Below are positions 1 to 7,411 of a stretch of DNA of 16,281 nt, piece by piece. The DNA comes from Rhodoluna sp. (lineage in GTDB: Bacteria; Actinomycetota; Actinomycetes; Actinomycetales; Microbacteriaceae): contig JAEMTJ010000028.1 of the NCBI GenBank assembly GCA_016462375.1, positions 1 through 16,281 on the forward strand, given 5' to 3'. Within the stretch, counting starts at the first letter, position 1. Every line of letters begins with the position of its first letter. The notes under the pieces were generated by a model, which saw only the letters and a program-made list of their open reading frames with translations, had not been told where the DNA came from and did no database searches. The position numbers were made by a program, and so were the translations under genes.

Positions 1-889
1 GAGGTGCTGTTGCACCTTTCTTGATGGTCCAGGCTCTGGCTTCTTTAGGTCCTGCGGTTAGATAAGTTTGAAGTCCCAAGGTCTTAAAGCCAATGCGAGC
101 TAGCTGATCTAAACCAGATTCATCTTGACCAAGGGAAGCAAGAAGTTCATTAGCTTCTTCGGTTGATAGGTCAATAAGTTCGCTCTCAACCTTCGCATCT
201 AGGAACACCGCTTCAGCAGGTGCAACTAGGTCTGCTAGCAACTTACGCTTACCCGCATCACTGAGAACTGATTCATCAACGTTGAAGACATAGAGGATTG
301 GCTTAGCTGTTAGAAGTCCAAGTTCCTTGATTTCAGTGATATCGATGGTTGAAACTGATAGTGGCTTGCCAGCATTTAGCCAGGCTAGTGCTTCATCAAC
401 GGTGACTAGAACAGAAGGTTCTAATTTCTTGCCCTTTACTTCTTTTTCAATACGGTTTCTGGCTTTATCTAGAGTTTCTAGGTCAGCAAGAATTAACTCG
501 GTGTTGATGGTTTCGATATCTCCTGCAGCATCAACCTTGCCATCAACGTGCACAACATCTGGATCAACAAAGCCTCTAACTACCTGAGCAATGGCATCAG
601 CTTCACGGATGTTAGCTAGAAACTTGTTACCTAGGCCTTCGCCCACTGACGCTCCTCTAACAATTCCAGCAATATCAACAAATGAGACAGGAGCAGGGAG
701 AAGTTTCTCTGAGCCAAAGATCTCAGCAAGCTTGTTAAGTCTGACGTCGGGCAGGTTCACCACACCGATGTTGGGTTCAATGGTGGCAAAGGGGTAGTTA
801 GCCGCCAACACATTGTTCTTAGTGAGTGCGTTGAAGAGAGTTGATTTGCCGACGTTAGGTAGTCCGACGATACCGATAGTTAGAGCCAC
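1..889 (-). CDS. ychF: YchF/OLA1-family redox-regulated ATPase (3' end outside window)
   Basis: YchF is an Obg-related P-loop NTPase that binds ribosomes and acts in translation and stress control. The first 296 residues are visible; a full protein is about 360, so roughly 60 C-terminal residues are cut off by the window edge. The G1 loop GLPNVGKST lies at residues 9-17 and the G3 motif DIAG at 72-75. The G4 position reads NVDE at 203-206. This NxxE form replaces the NKxD of true GTPases and is the known reason YchF prefers ATP. The TGS domain is just beginning near residue 276. The start is a GTG with no SD; a TAGACT hexamer lies six bases upstream, so the mRNA is probably leaderless. The gene is divergent from the exonuclease, with 38 bases between start codons. 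Confidence 0.96.
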   Translation of the reverse strand, partial: MALTIGIVGLPNVGKSTLFNALTKNNVLAANYPFATIEPNIGVVNLPDVRLNKLAEIFGSEKLLPAPVSFVDIAGIVRGASVGEGLGNKFLANIREADAIAQVVRGFVDPDVVHVDGKVDAAGDIETINTELILADLETLDKARNRIEKEVKGKKLEPSVLVTVDEALAWLNAGKPLSVSTIDITEIKELGLLTAKPILYVFNVDESVLSDAGKRKLLADLVAPAEAVFLDAKVESELIDLSTEEANELLASLGQDESGLDQLARIGFKTLGLQTYLTAGPKEARAWTIKKGATAP

Positions 890-901
890 CGTGTAAGTCT
901 A
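890..901 (-). promoter_or_regulatory. Leaderless-type promoter of ychF
   Basis: A TAGACT hexamer (TANNNT consensus) occupies 901-896 on the minus strand, followed by six bases and then the GTG start. No SD fits between them. Transcription would begin at or next to the start codon. No convincing -35 hexamer is visible. Confidence 0.5.
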
Positions 902-913
902 GTTGCGCTTCAT

Positions 914-927
914 TGTTAGATTTAGGT
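914..927 (+). promoter_or_regulatory. Extended -10 promoter of the exonuclease gene, leaderless type
   Basis: TG at 914-915, one base, then TAGATT at 917-922 makes an extended -10 (TGnTANNNT). Five bases later comes the ATG at 928. This -10 and that of ychF, on the opposite strand, are only 15 bases apart, so the two polymerases probably compete for the site. Confidence 0.5.
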
Positions 928-1506
928 ATGCCCCTAAACTTCACCGCAATTGACTTTGAAACCGCTAATGGGTCTCCTGCTAGTCCCTGTGCTGTTGGTT
1001 TGGTCAAGGTGGTTGAAGGCAAGATTGTTGACACCTATGCAACTCTGATTCAACCTCCCTATCCGCAGGACTGGTTTGAACCATTTAACATCAAAGTTCA
1101 TGGCATTACTCCAGAGGACGTGAAAGATGCCCCTAGCTGGGAGATTGCTCTCGCCGAGATGATTTCCTTCATCTCAGGTGATGACCTAATCGCTCATAAT
1201 GCTGGGTTTGATATGGGTGTTCTCAAAGCATCTGCCTTGGCGATTGATGCTTCTTTACCTAATCTCCGTTACGGTTGCAGCCTGATAATGGCTAGAAAGA
1301 CATACAACCTGGAGAGCTATCGGTTGAATCAGGTTGCTTACGCTATCGGTATCGAGGAGTTCAACCACCACGATGCATTAGCTGACAGTGATGCCTGCGC
1401 CAGGATTGTGATCCACATGGCCGACCGTCACGAGGTTGATAATCTTGATGATTTGGCCAAGCTAACTAACCACAACATCAAGCGTTTACTAGGGGAACCT
1501 GCCTAA
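928..1506 (+). CDS. DEDDh 3'-5' exonuclease (DnaQ/RNase T superfamily)
   Basis: A 192-residue stand-alone DnaQ-fold exonuclease that would remove nucleotides from the 3' end of DNA or RNA using two metal ions. All catalytic positions are present: D9 and E11 in the AIDFET motif, D95 in AHNAGFD, and H148 with D153 in the HHDALADSD motif, which marks the DEDDh subclass. The core fills almost the whole protein, leaving a short tail of about 25 residues after D153 and its helix, and no polymerase or UvrC-like domain. I chose the ATG at 928 because the ExoI motif starts right after it and a promoter hexamer sits just upstream; a TTG at 913 would add five unconserved residues inside that promoter. 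Whether it acts as a proofreading subunit, an RNase or a repair exonuclease cannot be told from sequence. Confidence 0.9.
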   Translation: MPLNFTAIDFETANGSPASPCAVGLVKVVEGKIVDTYATLIQPPYPQDWFEPFNIKVHGITPEDVKDAPSWEIALAEMISFISGDDLIAHNAGFDMGVLKASALAIDASLPNLRYGCSLIMARKTYNLESYRLNQVAYAIGIEEFNHHDALADSDACARIVIHMADRHEVDNLDDLAKLTNHNIKRLLGEPA

Positions 1507-1521
1507 TTTAGGCATCTTGGC

Positions 1522-1527
1522 TATACT
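1522..1527 (+). promoter_or_regulatory. Candidate -10 of the pfkB-fba operon
   Basis: TATACT is close to the sigma-70 consensus and is the best -10 in the 114-base gap before the kinase gene. Initiation would be near 1534, leaving an untranslated leader of about 87 bases that holds a hairpin and an SD. No good -35 is visible. Confidence 0.4.
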
Positions 1528-1571
1528 TTTTTGAGTTGGCCGACAAAGTCGTTTGCTTCAAAAACAAAATC

Positions 1572-1590
1572 CGCCTGAACATCTTAGGCG
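1572..1590 (+). promoter_or_regulatory. Small hairpin in the leader of the pfkB-fba operon
   Basis: CGCCT at 1572-1576 pairs with AGGCG at 1586-1590. A G-U and an A-U pair can extend the stem to seven base pairs with a five-base loop. It ends 20 bases before the SD, GGAGA at 1611-1615, so it does not hide the SD. It could be an operator half-site pair for a sugar regulator or simple leader structure; nothing in the sequence decides. Confidence 0.3.
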
Positions 1591-1620
1591 TTGAATACTT
1601 GAAGAAATAAGGAGAAAGAC

Positions 1621-2643
1621 ATGTCGCAGAGCCAGTTCAGTGCGCCAGTGGTCACCCTTACTCCTGCCCCAACCCTTGACCGTACCTATTACGTAAACCA
1701 CCTGAATCCAGGTGGAGTCAACCGGGCTGATGAAGTTCGTGAAGAGCTCGCTGGCAAGGGCATTAACGTATCCCGTGGTCTTACCTTGGCTGGAATCCAT
1801 GCACCAGGTGTTGTCCCCATCGGTAATGCGGACACCACTGTTCTAGATAGAACAGGTTCTTCCTTTCTAGTGCCACTTTGGGTGGAAGGAAACCTTCGCG
1901 TTTCAACCACCATCGTTGACAAGCACGGAACCACAACAAAGGTTAACGAATCTCCGAGATCTCTAAGTGAAGAAGACTGGCAGAAAGTTGTTGACCTAAC
2001 CGAGCAAGAGGTTAGAAGAACTGGTGCTAAGTGGTTGGTTATCGCGGGAGCGTTGCCAACATACACGTCAACGGGAATTTATGTTGATCTGCAACCTATC
2101 TTTGATGCAATGAAGCTTATGGGCGTAAAGGTTGCCCTCGATACTTCAGGTGAACCACTCTCATATTGGGCTCGTGAGGGGTGTGTGAATGTCATCAAAC
2201 CAAACGCTGAAGAACTAGCTTCTGCTGTTGGGAGAGAACTAACTACCGTAGGAGACGTAGTTGATGCTGCTCGTGAACTTTGTGAACACGGCATCGAAGT
2301 TGTTTTAGCTTCTATGGGTGCTGATGGCATGCTTGCTGTTTCTAAAACTGGAACCTGGGCTGCCAGAACTCCTCCGGTAAAAGTAACCAACACCGTGGGT
2401 GCTGGAGATGCAACTCTTGCTGGTTTTCTATCTGCTGTCGTTTCTAATCCGGTAGCTGAAGGTGAAGAAGACTACGGAGTTGGTTTCAACATTCCGCTTG
2501 GTGTTCAAACAGCTGTGCGTTGGGGTGCAATTGCTGTTACCCAACCCACCTCTGGTTTATCAAATTTAGACAACATGCCGAGTGCCACTGTTGATACAAA
2601 CCCGGATTTGAATGTTCCACTAGAAGAAGTAGCCAAACCTTAG
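1621..2643 (+). CDS. PfkB-family phosphosugar kinase (1-phosphofructokinase/tagatose-6-phosphate kinase type)
   Basis: A 340-residue ribokinase-fold kinase that phosphorylates a sugar phosphate with ATP. The glycine motif GKGINVSR lies at residues 45-52 and the second PfkB signature TNTVGAGD at 256-263, with D263 the catalytic base. The N-terminus (VTLTPAPTLDRTYYV) matches the FruK/LacC branch but has PAPTLD where NPALD or NPAID is usual, a change in the substrate-side strand. A clear SD (GGAGA, six bases before ATG) sets the start. The aldolase follows after nine bases, so the pair is one operon. Possible roles are fructose-1-phosphate, tagatose-6-phosphate or fructose-6-phosphate kinase. 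No fructose PTS or fruR gene is visible here, so a glycolytic fructose-6-phosphate role is plausible but unproven. Confidence 0.9.
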   Translation: MSQSQFSAPVVTLTPAPTLDRTYYVNHLNPGGVNRADEVREELAGKGINVSRGLTLAGIHAPGVVPIGNADTTVLDRTGSSFLVPLWVEGNLRVSTTIVDKHGTTTKVNESPRSLSEEDWQKVVDLTEQEVRRTGAKWLVIAGALPTYTSTGIYVDLQPIFDAMKLMGVKVALDTSGEPLSYWAREGCVNVIKPNAEELASAVGRELTTVGDVVDAARELCEHGIEVVLASMGADGMLAVSKTGTWAARTPPVKVTNTVGAGDATLAGFLSAVVSNPVAEGEEDYGVGFNIPLGVQTAVRWGAIAVTQPTSGLSNLDNMPSATVDTNPDLNVPLEEVAKP

Positions 2644-2652
2644 GAGACAGAA

Positions 2653-3678
2653 GTGCCTGTAGCATCACCGGATCAATATGCAGAAATGATCAACCGCGCT
2701 AAAAAAGCTGGCTTTGCATACCCTGCTATCAACGTATCTAGTTCTCAGACAGTTAACGCTGTTCTGCAGGGACTAACCGAAGCCGGTTCTGACGGCATCC
2801 TCCAGGTAACCACCGGTGGCGGTGACTACTGGTCTGGTTCATCTGTCAAGCACATGGCAACCGGTGCTGCTGCGATGGCTAACTTCGTAAGAGAAGTTGC
2901 TAAGAACTACCCGATCACAGTTGGCATTCACACCGACCACTGCTCTAAGCCACACCTAGAGACTTTCCTACTTCCACTTCTGGAACTCAGCAAAGAGCGG
3001 GTTCGTAACCACCAGGAGCCTTTGTTTAACTCTCAGATGTGGGATGGTTCAGCAGTATCTCTAACTGAGAACTTACAAATCTCTAAAGACCTACTAGCTC
3101 AAACCAAGAACCTAGGCATCATCCTGGAAGTTGAAATTGGTGTTGTCGGTGGCGAGGAAGACGGCGTTGAAGGCGGCGAAGGTGAGCACCTTTACTCAAC
3201 CATCGAAGACGGCCTGCTAACGGCTGAAGCTCTAGGTCTAGGTGAGAACGGTCGATACCTAACCGCATTGACTTTCGGTAATGTGCACGGCGTCTATAAA
3301 GCCGGCAACGTAGTGCTTCGCCCAGAACTCCTAAAAGACATCCAACGCGCAGTTGGCGATAAATATGGCAAGGACATGCCATTTGATTTGGTATTCCACG
3401 GTGGTTCAGGTTCAAGCCCTAAAGAAATTGCCGATGCAGTTTCTTTTGGTGTTGTGAAGATGAACATCGACACTGACACTCAGTATGCATTCACCAGATC
3501 AATTGCCGGTCATATGCTTTCCAACTACGACAAGGTACTCAAAGTTGACGGTGAAGTTGGAGATAAGAAGGCTTACGACCCTAGAGGTTGGGGTAAGACT
3601 GCAGAAGCCGCAATGGCTAAACGAGTAGTGCTGGCAACCCAAGAACTAGGTTCAGCTTCTAAATCAATGTCTCTTTAG
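2653..3678 (+). CDS. fba: Class II fructose-bisphosphate aldolase
   Basis: A 341-residue zinc aldolase of the class IIA type, splitting fructose-1,6-bisphosphate into dihydroxyacetone phosphate and glyceraldehyde-3-phosphate, and reversible for gluconeogenesis. The catalytic and zinc motif HTDH is at residues 93-96. Further zinc ligands are H212 in [10 protein letters not shown] and H249 in FHGGSGS. The phosphate and substrate contacts NIDTDTQ begin at N271. Length matches the family. The GTG start is supported by GGAG, which overlaps the kinase stop codon, implying coupled translation. The 3' end overlaps the convergent ispH by 15 bases. Codon choice looks biased toward C-ending codons, as expected for a highly expressed glycolytic gene. 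Confidence 0.96.
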   Translation: MPVASPDQYAEMINRAKKAGFAYPAINVSSSQTVNAVLQGLTEAGSDGILQVTTGGGDYWSGSSVKHMATGAAAMANFVREVAKNYPITVGIHTDHCSKPHLETFLLPLLELSKERVRNHQEPLFNSQMWDGSAVSLTENLQISKDLLAQTKNLGIILEVEIGVVGGEEDGVEGGEGEHLYSTIEDGLLTAEALGLGENGRYLTALTFGNVHGVYKAGNVVLRPELLKDIQRAVGDKYGKDMPFDLVFHGGSGSSPKEIADAVSFGVVKMNIDTDTQYAFTRSIAGHMLSNYDKVLKVDGEVGDKKAYDPRGWGKTAEAAMAKRVVLATQELGSASKSMSL

Positions 3679-4686
3679 TTTGTTACTGGTTTCTTCACCA
3701 GCAGCTTTCAAATCTTTTCTAAGTTCCTTAGGCAGTGAGAACTGCACGTCTTCTTCTGCTGTCTGAACCAGTTGAACATCGCCATAGCCACGTTCCGCTA
3801 AATACTCAAGCACTTCATCAACTAGAACTTCTGGCACGCTAGCACCAGAGGAAACACCAACTGAATCAACTCCATCAAACCAAGATTCTTGAATCTCAGT
3901 TGCAAAGTCAACTCGGTATGAAGCTTTAGCGCCAGCTTCTAGAGCAACTTCAACCAGTCGAACAGTGTTGGAAGAGTTAGCAGAACCGACAACGATAACC
4001 AAATCACTATCCTTGGCTACCTTCTTGATTGCTACCTGCCTGTTTTGAGTTGCATAGCAAATGTCATCGCTAGGTGGGTTTTGCAGTGTTGGGAATTTTT
4101 CACGGAGGGCATTAACAGTCTCGTAGGTTTCATCAACGGAAAGAGTTGTTTGAGAAAGCCAGATAACTTTCTCAGGGTCACGAATAGTGACGTTCAAGAT
4201 GCCATGTCTGCCGTCAACTAGTTGGACATGCTCTGGAGCTTCTCCAGCTGTTCCTTCAACTTCTTCATGACCTTCGTGACCGATTAGCAGAATGTCGTAA
4301 TCCTCGCTGGCAAATCGCTGAACTTCTCGGTGGACTTTGGTTACCAGTGGGCAGGTGGCATCAATGGTATTTAGGTTTCTACCTTCAGCCGCCTTCACTA
4401 CAGCTGGGCTAACGCCATGGGCAGAGAAGACCAAGATTGAACCCTCAGGAACCTCATCAACCTCATCAACGAAGATTGCTCCACGCTTTTCTAGCCCGTT
4501 TACCACGTGCTTGTTGTGAACAATCTCCTTGCGGACATAAACCGGTGAGCCATGGAGTTCTAGGGCCTTTTCAACGGCAATAACGGCTCTATCGACTCCT
4601 GCACAGTATCCGCGGGGAGCAGCAAGCAAGACTCGCTTAGCGGAACCTTTATGTCGGTTAGCCGAAGTATTCTGGATGTCAGTCAC
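3664..4686 (-). CDS. ispH: 4-hydroxy-3-methylbut-2-enyl diphosphate reductase
   Basis: IspH (LytB) is the [4Fe-4S] enzyme that makes IPP and DMAPP from HMBPP, the last step of the MEP pathway, in the cytoplasm. The three cluster cysteines are C28 (GYCAGV), C112 (ATCPLV) and C210 ([11 protein letters not shown]). Substrate-pocket residues H57 (IVHN), H90 (SAHG), H140, E142 and the SSNT stretch near 238-241 are all present. The length of 340 residues is slightly above the E. coli form because of a short N-terminal extension of about 17 residues. The start is GTG with no SD and a TAGAAT box seven bases upstream. Its product feeds the cis-prenyltransferase encoded near 11 kb. It converges on and overlaps fba. 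Confidence 0.96.
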   Translation of the reverse strand: MTDIQNTSANRHKGSAKRVLLAAPRGYCAGVDRAVIAVEKALELHGSPVYVRKEIVHNKHVVNGLEKRGAIFVDEVDEVPEGSILVFSAHGVSPAVVKAAEGRNLNTIDATCPLVTKVHREVQRFASEDYDILLIGHEGHEEVEGTAGEAPEHVQLVDGRHGILNVTIRDPEKVIWLSQTTLSVDETYETVNALREKFPTLQNPPSDDICYATQNRQVAIKKVAKDSDLVIVVGSANSSNTVRLVEVALEAGAKASYRVDFATEIQESWFDGVDSVGVSSGASVPEVLVDEVLEYLAERGYGDVQLVQTAEEDVQFSLPKELRKDLKAAGEETSNKLKRH

Positions 4687-4699
4687 TTACGTAATTCTA
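4687..4699 (-). promoter_or_regulatory. Leaderless-type promoter of ispH
   Basis: TAGAAT at 4699-4694 on the minus strand is followed by seven bases and the GTG start. The seven bases plus the last T of the hexamer form the perfect palindrome TTACGTAA (4687-4694), placed exactly where transcription should begin. Confidence 0.5.
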
Positions 4700-4710
4700 G
4701 ACGGGGTGGA

Positions 4711-4716
4711 AGAGGA
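4711..4716 (+). promoter_or_regulatory. Shine-Dalgarno deciding the xseA start
   Basis: AGAGGA ends seven bases before the ATG at 4724. It favours this start over the in-frame ATG at 4676, which lies inside ispH, and the GTG at 4706. Confidence 0.7.
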
Positions 4717-4723
4717 AGCACTA

Positions 4724-5947
4724 ATGAACGACTCCGTGGATTTGAACTCCATAGGTAAAGACCCAGATCACCCCTTTACCGTTCAGCAGTTGAGCGAGCG
4801 AGTTGGCGCTGCCGTTAGCAAGTGGGGAAACGCCTGGGTAGAGGGTGAACTCATCAAATTCCAGCACAAAGCAGGCGGTCACGCCTACCCGCAACTTAGA
4901 GATCTAGCTACTGGTTCAACCATTTCCTTGGTTATCTTCGCCGGAGTGCTCGGCACAGCTACTGAGAAGTTTGAAGATGGCGACCGAGTATTGGTTTCAG
5001 GCAACATGGACTATTACATCGCGAGAGGCTCAATCAGCCTAAAAGTTTCCAGCATCAAGAAAGTTGGCATCGGTGTTCTGATGGCCGAGATTGAAGCCAG
5101 AAGAGCGAAGATTATTGCTGAAGGGCTAGCTGATCCAGATAAGAAAAATAAGCTTCCATTTCTTCCTGGAGTTATCGGTTTGATTACCGCATCAGGATCG
5201 GATGCTGAAAAAGACGTAAAGCAAAATGTTTTGCTTCGTTGGCCTGAAGCTAAATTTAGGATGATTAACGTTTCTGTGCAGGGGCCCGAATGTGCTCCGA
5301 CTGTAGCAGCAGCAATAAAAGAATTAGATGCAGATCCTGAAGTTGAAGTAATAATCATTACCAGAGGTGGCGGTGGCTTCCTAGACCTGGTTGGCTTTAG
5401 CGATGAGACATTGGTGAGAACTGCAGCTGCAGCTAAGACTCCAATTATTTCTGCTATCGGACACGAGAACGATAATCCAATTCTGGATAACGTTGCTGAC
5501 CTTCGCGCATCAACTCCTACTGATGCCGCTAAGCGAGTTGTTCCTGATGTCGTTGATGAAAGAAGAAAGATTGCTGATTCACTGATTCGAATGAAATCCA
5601 TCATCAGTAGTTTTGTAAACGCTCAGCTGACTTTGGTGCATCAAATCAGACAGCACCCATTACTAAAAGATCCACATGCTTATCTAGATCAGAGAGCTGA
5701 TGACCTACTGAGGGCAATCTCTGACCTTAGAGATGATGTCGATGGCAAGCTTGAGCGTCAAAGTACTGACCTAATCTCTAAACGAAGCCTGCTTCGTTCA
5801 CTTTCCCCACAGAGCACCCTAGACCGCGGCTACTCGGTAATCCGAGATGCCAACGGCAACGTAATCACCGATTCAACTCAGGTAAAGACTGGAGATGCCC
5901 TAAAACTCAAGGTTGCCAAGGGTGACCTCAACGCTACAGCCAACTAA
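4724..5947 (+). CDS. xseA: Exodeoxyribonuclease VII large subunit
   Basis: The catalytic subunit of exonuclease VII, which degrades single-stranded DNA from both ends in mismatch and damage repair. The protein has 407 residues from the chosen ATG, the shorter actinobacterial length. An N-terminal OB-fold covers about residues 17-115. The nuclease domain follows, with GLITASGSDAEKDV near 152-165, ITRGGGG at 212-218 and the signature from IGHENDNPIL to DLRASTPTDAAKR at about 245-271. A helical region runs to about 365, and the C-terminus carries the typical LDRGYSVIRD. It starts 37 bases from the divergent ispH and leads the operon xseA-xseB-DUF4245-carbonic anhydrase-fumC. No good -10 could be placed for it. 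Confidence 0.95.
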   Translation: MNDSVDLNSIGKDPDHPFTVQQLSERVGAAVSKWGNAWVEGELIKFQHKAGGHAYPQLRDLATGSTISLVIFAGVLGTATEKFEDGDRVLVSGNMDYYIARGSISLKVSSIKKVGIGVLMAEIEARRAKIIAEGLADPDKKNKLPFLPGVIGLITASGSDAEKDVKQNVLLRWPEAKFRMINVSVQGPECAPTVAAAIKELDADPEVEVIIITRGGGGFLDLVGFSDETLVRTAAAAKTPIISAIGHENDNPILDNVADLRASTPTDAAKRVVPDVVDERRKIADSLIRMKSIISSFVNAQLTLVHQIRQHPLLKDPHAYLDQRADDLLRAISDLRDDVDGKLERQSTDLISKRSLLRSLSPQSTLDRGYSVIRDANGNVITDSTQVKTGDALKLKVAKGDLNATAN

Positions 5948-5966
5948 CTATTAAACTGGAGATATC

Positions 5967-6188
5967 ATGACTGAGAAGAACGCAAACGCTGACGTAGCGA
6001 CAATGACCTACGAACAGGCCCGAGACGAGCTAACCAAGGTGCTAAACCAGCTTGAAGCAGGTTCGGTGACCCTGGATCAAAGCATGGCGCTCTGGGAGCG
6101 TGGCGAGGTTTTAGCCCAGAAGTGCGAGCAGTGGCTTGCCGGGGCTAGAGCAAAACTAGACGCAGTTCTAAAAGACAAAAAGGAATAG
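5967..6188 (+). CDS. xseB: Exodeoxyribonuclease VII small subunit
   Basis: A 73-residue helical-hairpin protein that binds XseA in multiple copies to form the active enzyme. The family pattern is clear: MTYEQARDELTKVLNQLE, then GSVTLDQSMALWERGEVLAQKC and a C-terminal stretch rich in lysine. It has an SD (GGAGA) before the ATG and lies 19 bases after xseA, so subunits are co-translated. Confidence 0.95.
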   Translation: MTEKNANADVATMTYEQARDELTKVLNQLEAGSVTLDQSMALWERGEVLAQKCEQWLAGARAKLDAVLKDKKE

Positions 6189-6191
6189 TCC

Positions 6192-6773
6192 TTGAGCGAT
6201 TCGGCAGCAAGACATAGAGCGAGACAGACCGTAATCAATCTGTCCTTAGCACTAGCAGCCAGTGTTGGTCTAGTTGTCGTTTTGGTTCTTATTGTTCCTC
6301 GTGATGATTCGAATCGAATTAAACCAGTCGACTACGCAACTATTTCTCAGGGAGCCGCTAGCGATAGCAATTTAGATATATTCACAATCACGCCACCTTC
6401 AGTTTGGTGGAGCAATAACGCTACTTTCAACGAGAACCCGGTTGACACAGTAAAGAACTTCACCGCTGGTTTTGTTGGTAGTGAAACCAAATACATCGGA
6501 TACACCCAAGCTTTCGATGCAAACCCCACCTGGTTAGCTCTTAACCTAGCTGGCCTGACCCCAACCGGTGAACTAAAGACTGAGCATTACACCTGGCAAA
6601 TTTATAAATCCATCGAAGAGCATGAGCCGGCAAAAACTAAAGATTACCTAATGGTCCTCGATTACAGCGACCAAGACTATGTCTTGCTATACGGTGTTGC
6701 AGAGACAGCTGAATTTGAAACATTCGCACAAGCAATTGATAAGAAGATATCGGGGGTAATGGATCTTGGTTGA
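6192..6773 (+). CDS. DUF4245 single-pass membrane protein
   Basis: A 193-residue protein with a short basic cytoplasmic start, one membrane segment at about residues 17-35, and an outside domain of about 155 residues rich in aromatic residues. This layout and the position after xseB match the actinobacterial family DUF4245, whose function is unknown. The start is a TTG three bases after the xseB stop, with AGGA inside the end of xseB as a likely ribosome site. There is no lipobox and no cysteine in the outer domain. The last eight bases overlap the carbonic anhydrase gene. The family name is from recognition and not a search; role unknown. Confidence 0.8.
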   Translation: MSDSAARHRARQTVINLSLALAASVGLVVVLVLIVPRDDSNRIKPVDYATISQGAASDSNLDIFTITPPSVWWSNNATFNENPVDTVKNFTAGFVGSETKYIGYTQAFDANPTWLALNLAGLTPTGELKTEHYTWQIYKSIEEHEPAKTKDYLMVLDYSDQDYVLLYGVAETAEFETFAQAIDKKISGVMDLG

Positions 6774-7398
6774 TACAAATAGACCTACTAATCCGAAAGA
6801 AGCTTGGGCCGCAATTCTCGAAGGAAATACTCGTTTTGTCTCTGGCAAACTTGCCCACCCTAGACAAGACATTGATCACAGAGAGAAGTTAGCCCAAGCA
6901 CAAAAACCGTTCGCTGCTCTGTTTGGTTGTGCTGACTCAAGACTTTCAGCCGAAATCATTTTTGATGTTGGTCTTGGTGATTTGTTTGTGGTTCGTAATG
7001 CCGGTCAAGTAATTGCAGAAACAATTCTTGGGTCTTTGGAGTATGCAGTTGAAGTGTTGGGTGTGCCCTTGATTTTGGTGCTGGGCCACGACGAGTGTGG
7101 AGCTATCAGGGCAACCATCGATGCGACCCAGGGCAAGATGGAAGCTAAGGGTGAATTTATTCACAACCTAATTGAGCGCATCACTCCCACCGTCCTTGAG
7201 GCTCAAGCAAATGGCCTGCACCACATCGACGAGATTACCGATCTTCACGTCAGAGATACCATCAACGAAATGATAGGTCGGTCCAAGCTCATCGCGCAGC
7301 GCATAGATTCAGGTAAATTGGCAGTGGTTGGTGCAAATTACCGTCTCACCCTAGGTGAGGTTCATGAAATAGTCACTTTCGGAAATGTCAACGAATAG
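6766..7398 (+). CDS. Beta-class carbonic anhydrase
   Basis: A 210-residue zinc enzyme interconverting CO2 and bicarbonate in the cytoplasm. The zinc ligands and gating pair of the beta class are complete: C55, D57 and R59 in GCADSR, then H108 and C111 in GHDECGA. No signal peptide is present. The start is a TTG overlapping the DUF4245 stop, preceded by a G-rich stretch at 6752-6756; no alternative start lies close by in frame. It is placed between DUF4245 and fumarase, where several actinobacteria carry glpX. Bicarbonate supply for anaplerotic carboxylases that feed the same C4-acid pool as fumarase is a reasonable but untested link. Confidence 0.94.
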   Translation: MVDTNRPTNPKEAWAAILEGNTRFVSGKLAHPRQDIDHREKLAQAQKPFAALFGCADSRLSAEIIFDVGLGDLFVVRNAGQVIAETILGSLEYAVEVLGVPLILVLGHDECGAIRATIDATQGKMEAKGEFIHNLIERITPTVLEAQANGLHHIDEITDLHVRDTINEMIGRSKLIAQRIDSGKLAVVGANYRLTLGEVHEIVTFGNVNE

Positions 7399-7411
7399 GT
7401 TAGGCAAATAA

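Noticed and set aside
327..797. Two plus-strand open frames at 327-587 and 591-797.
   Set aside because: Both are shadows of ychF, whose minus-strand translation carries all NTPase motifs without interruption.
1501..1533. Inverted repeat GCCTAA-T-TTAGGC at the exonuclease stop codon with a T-run nearby, as a terminator.
   Set aside because: The T-run (1527-1532) is 14 bases beyond the stem, the loop forces the stem down to four or five pairs, and the intervening TATACT is better explained as a promoter.
4676..4723. Longer XseA start at the ATG at 4676.
   Set aside because: It lies within ispH and would cover its promoter, while the ATG at 4724 has a good SD and gives the family N-terminus.
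5014..5604. Long minus-strand open frame of 196 codons.
   Set aside because: It lies wholly inside xseA, has no SD and gives a low-complexity Ser/Ala/Thr/Ile-rich product typical of the antisense of a real gene.
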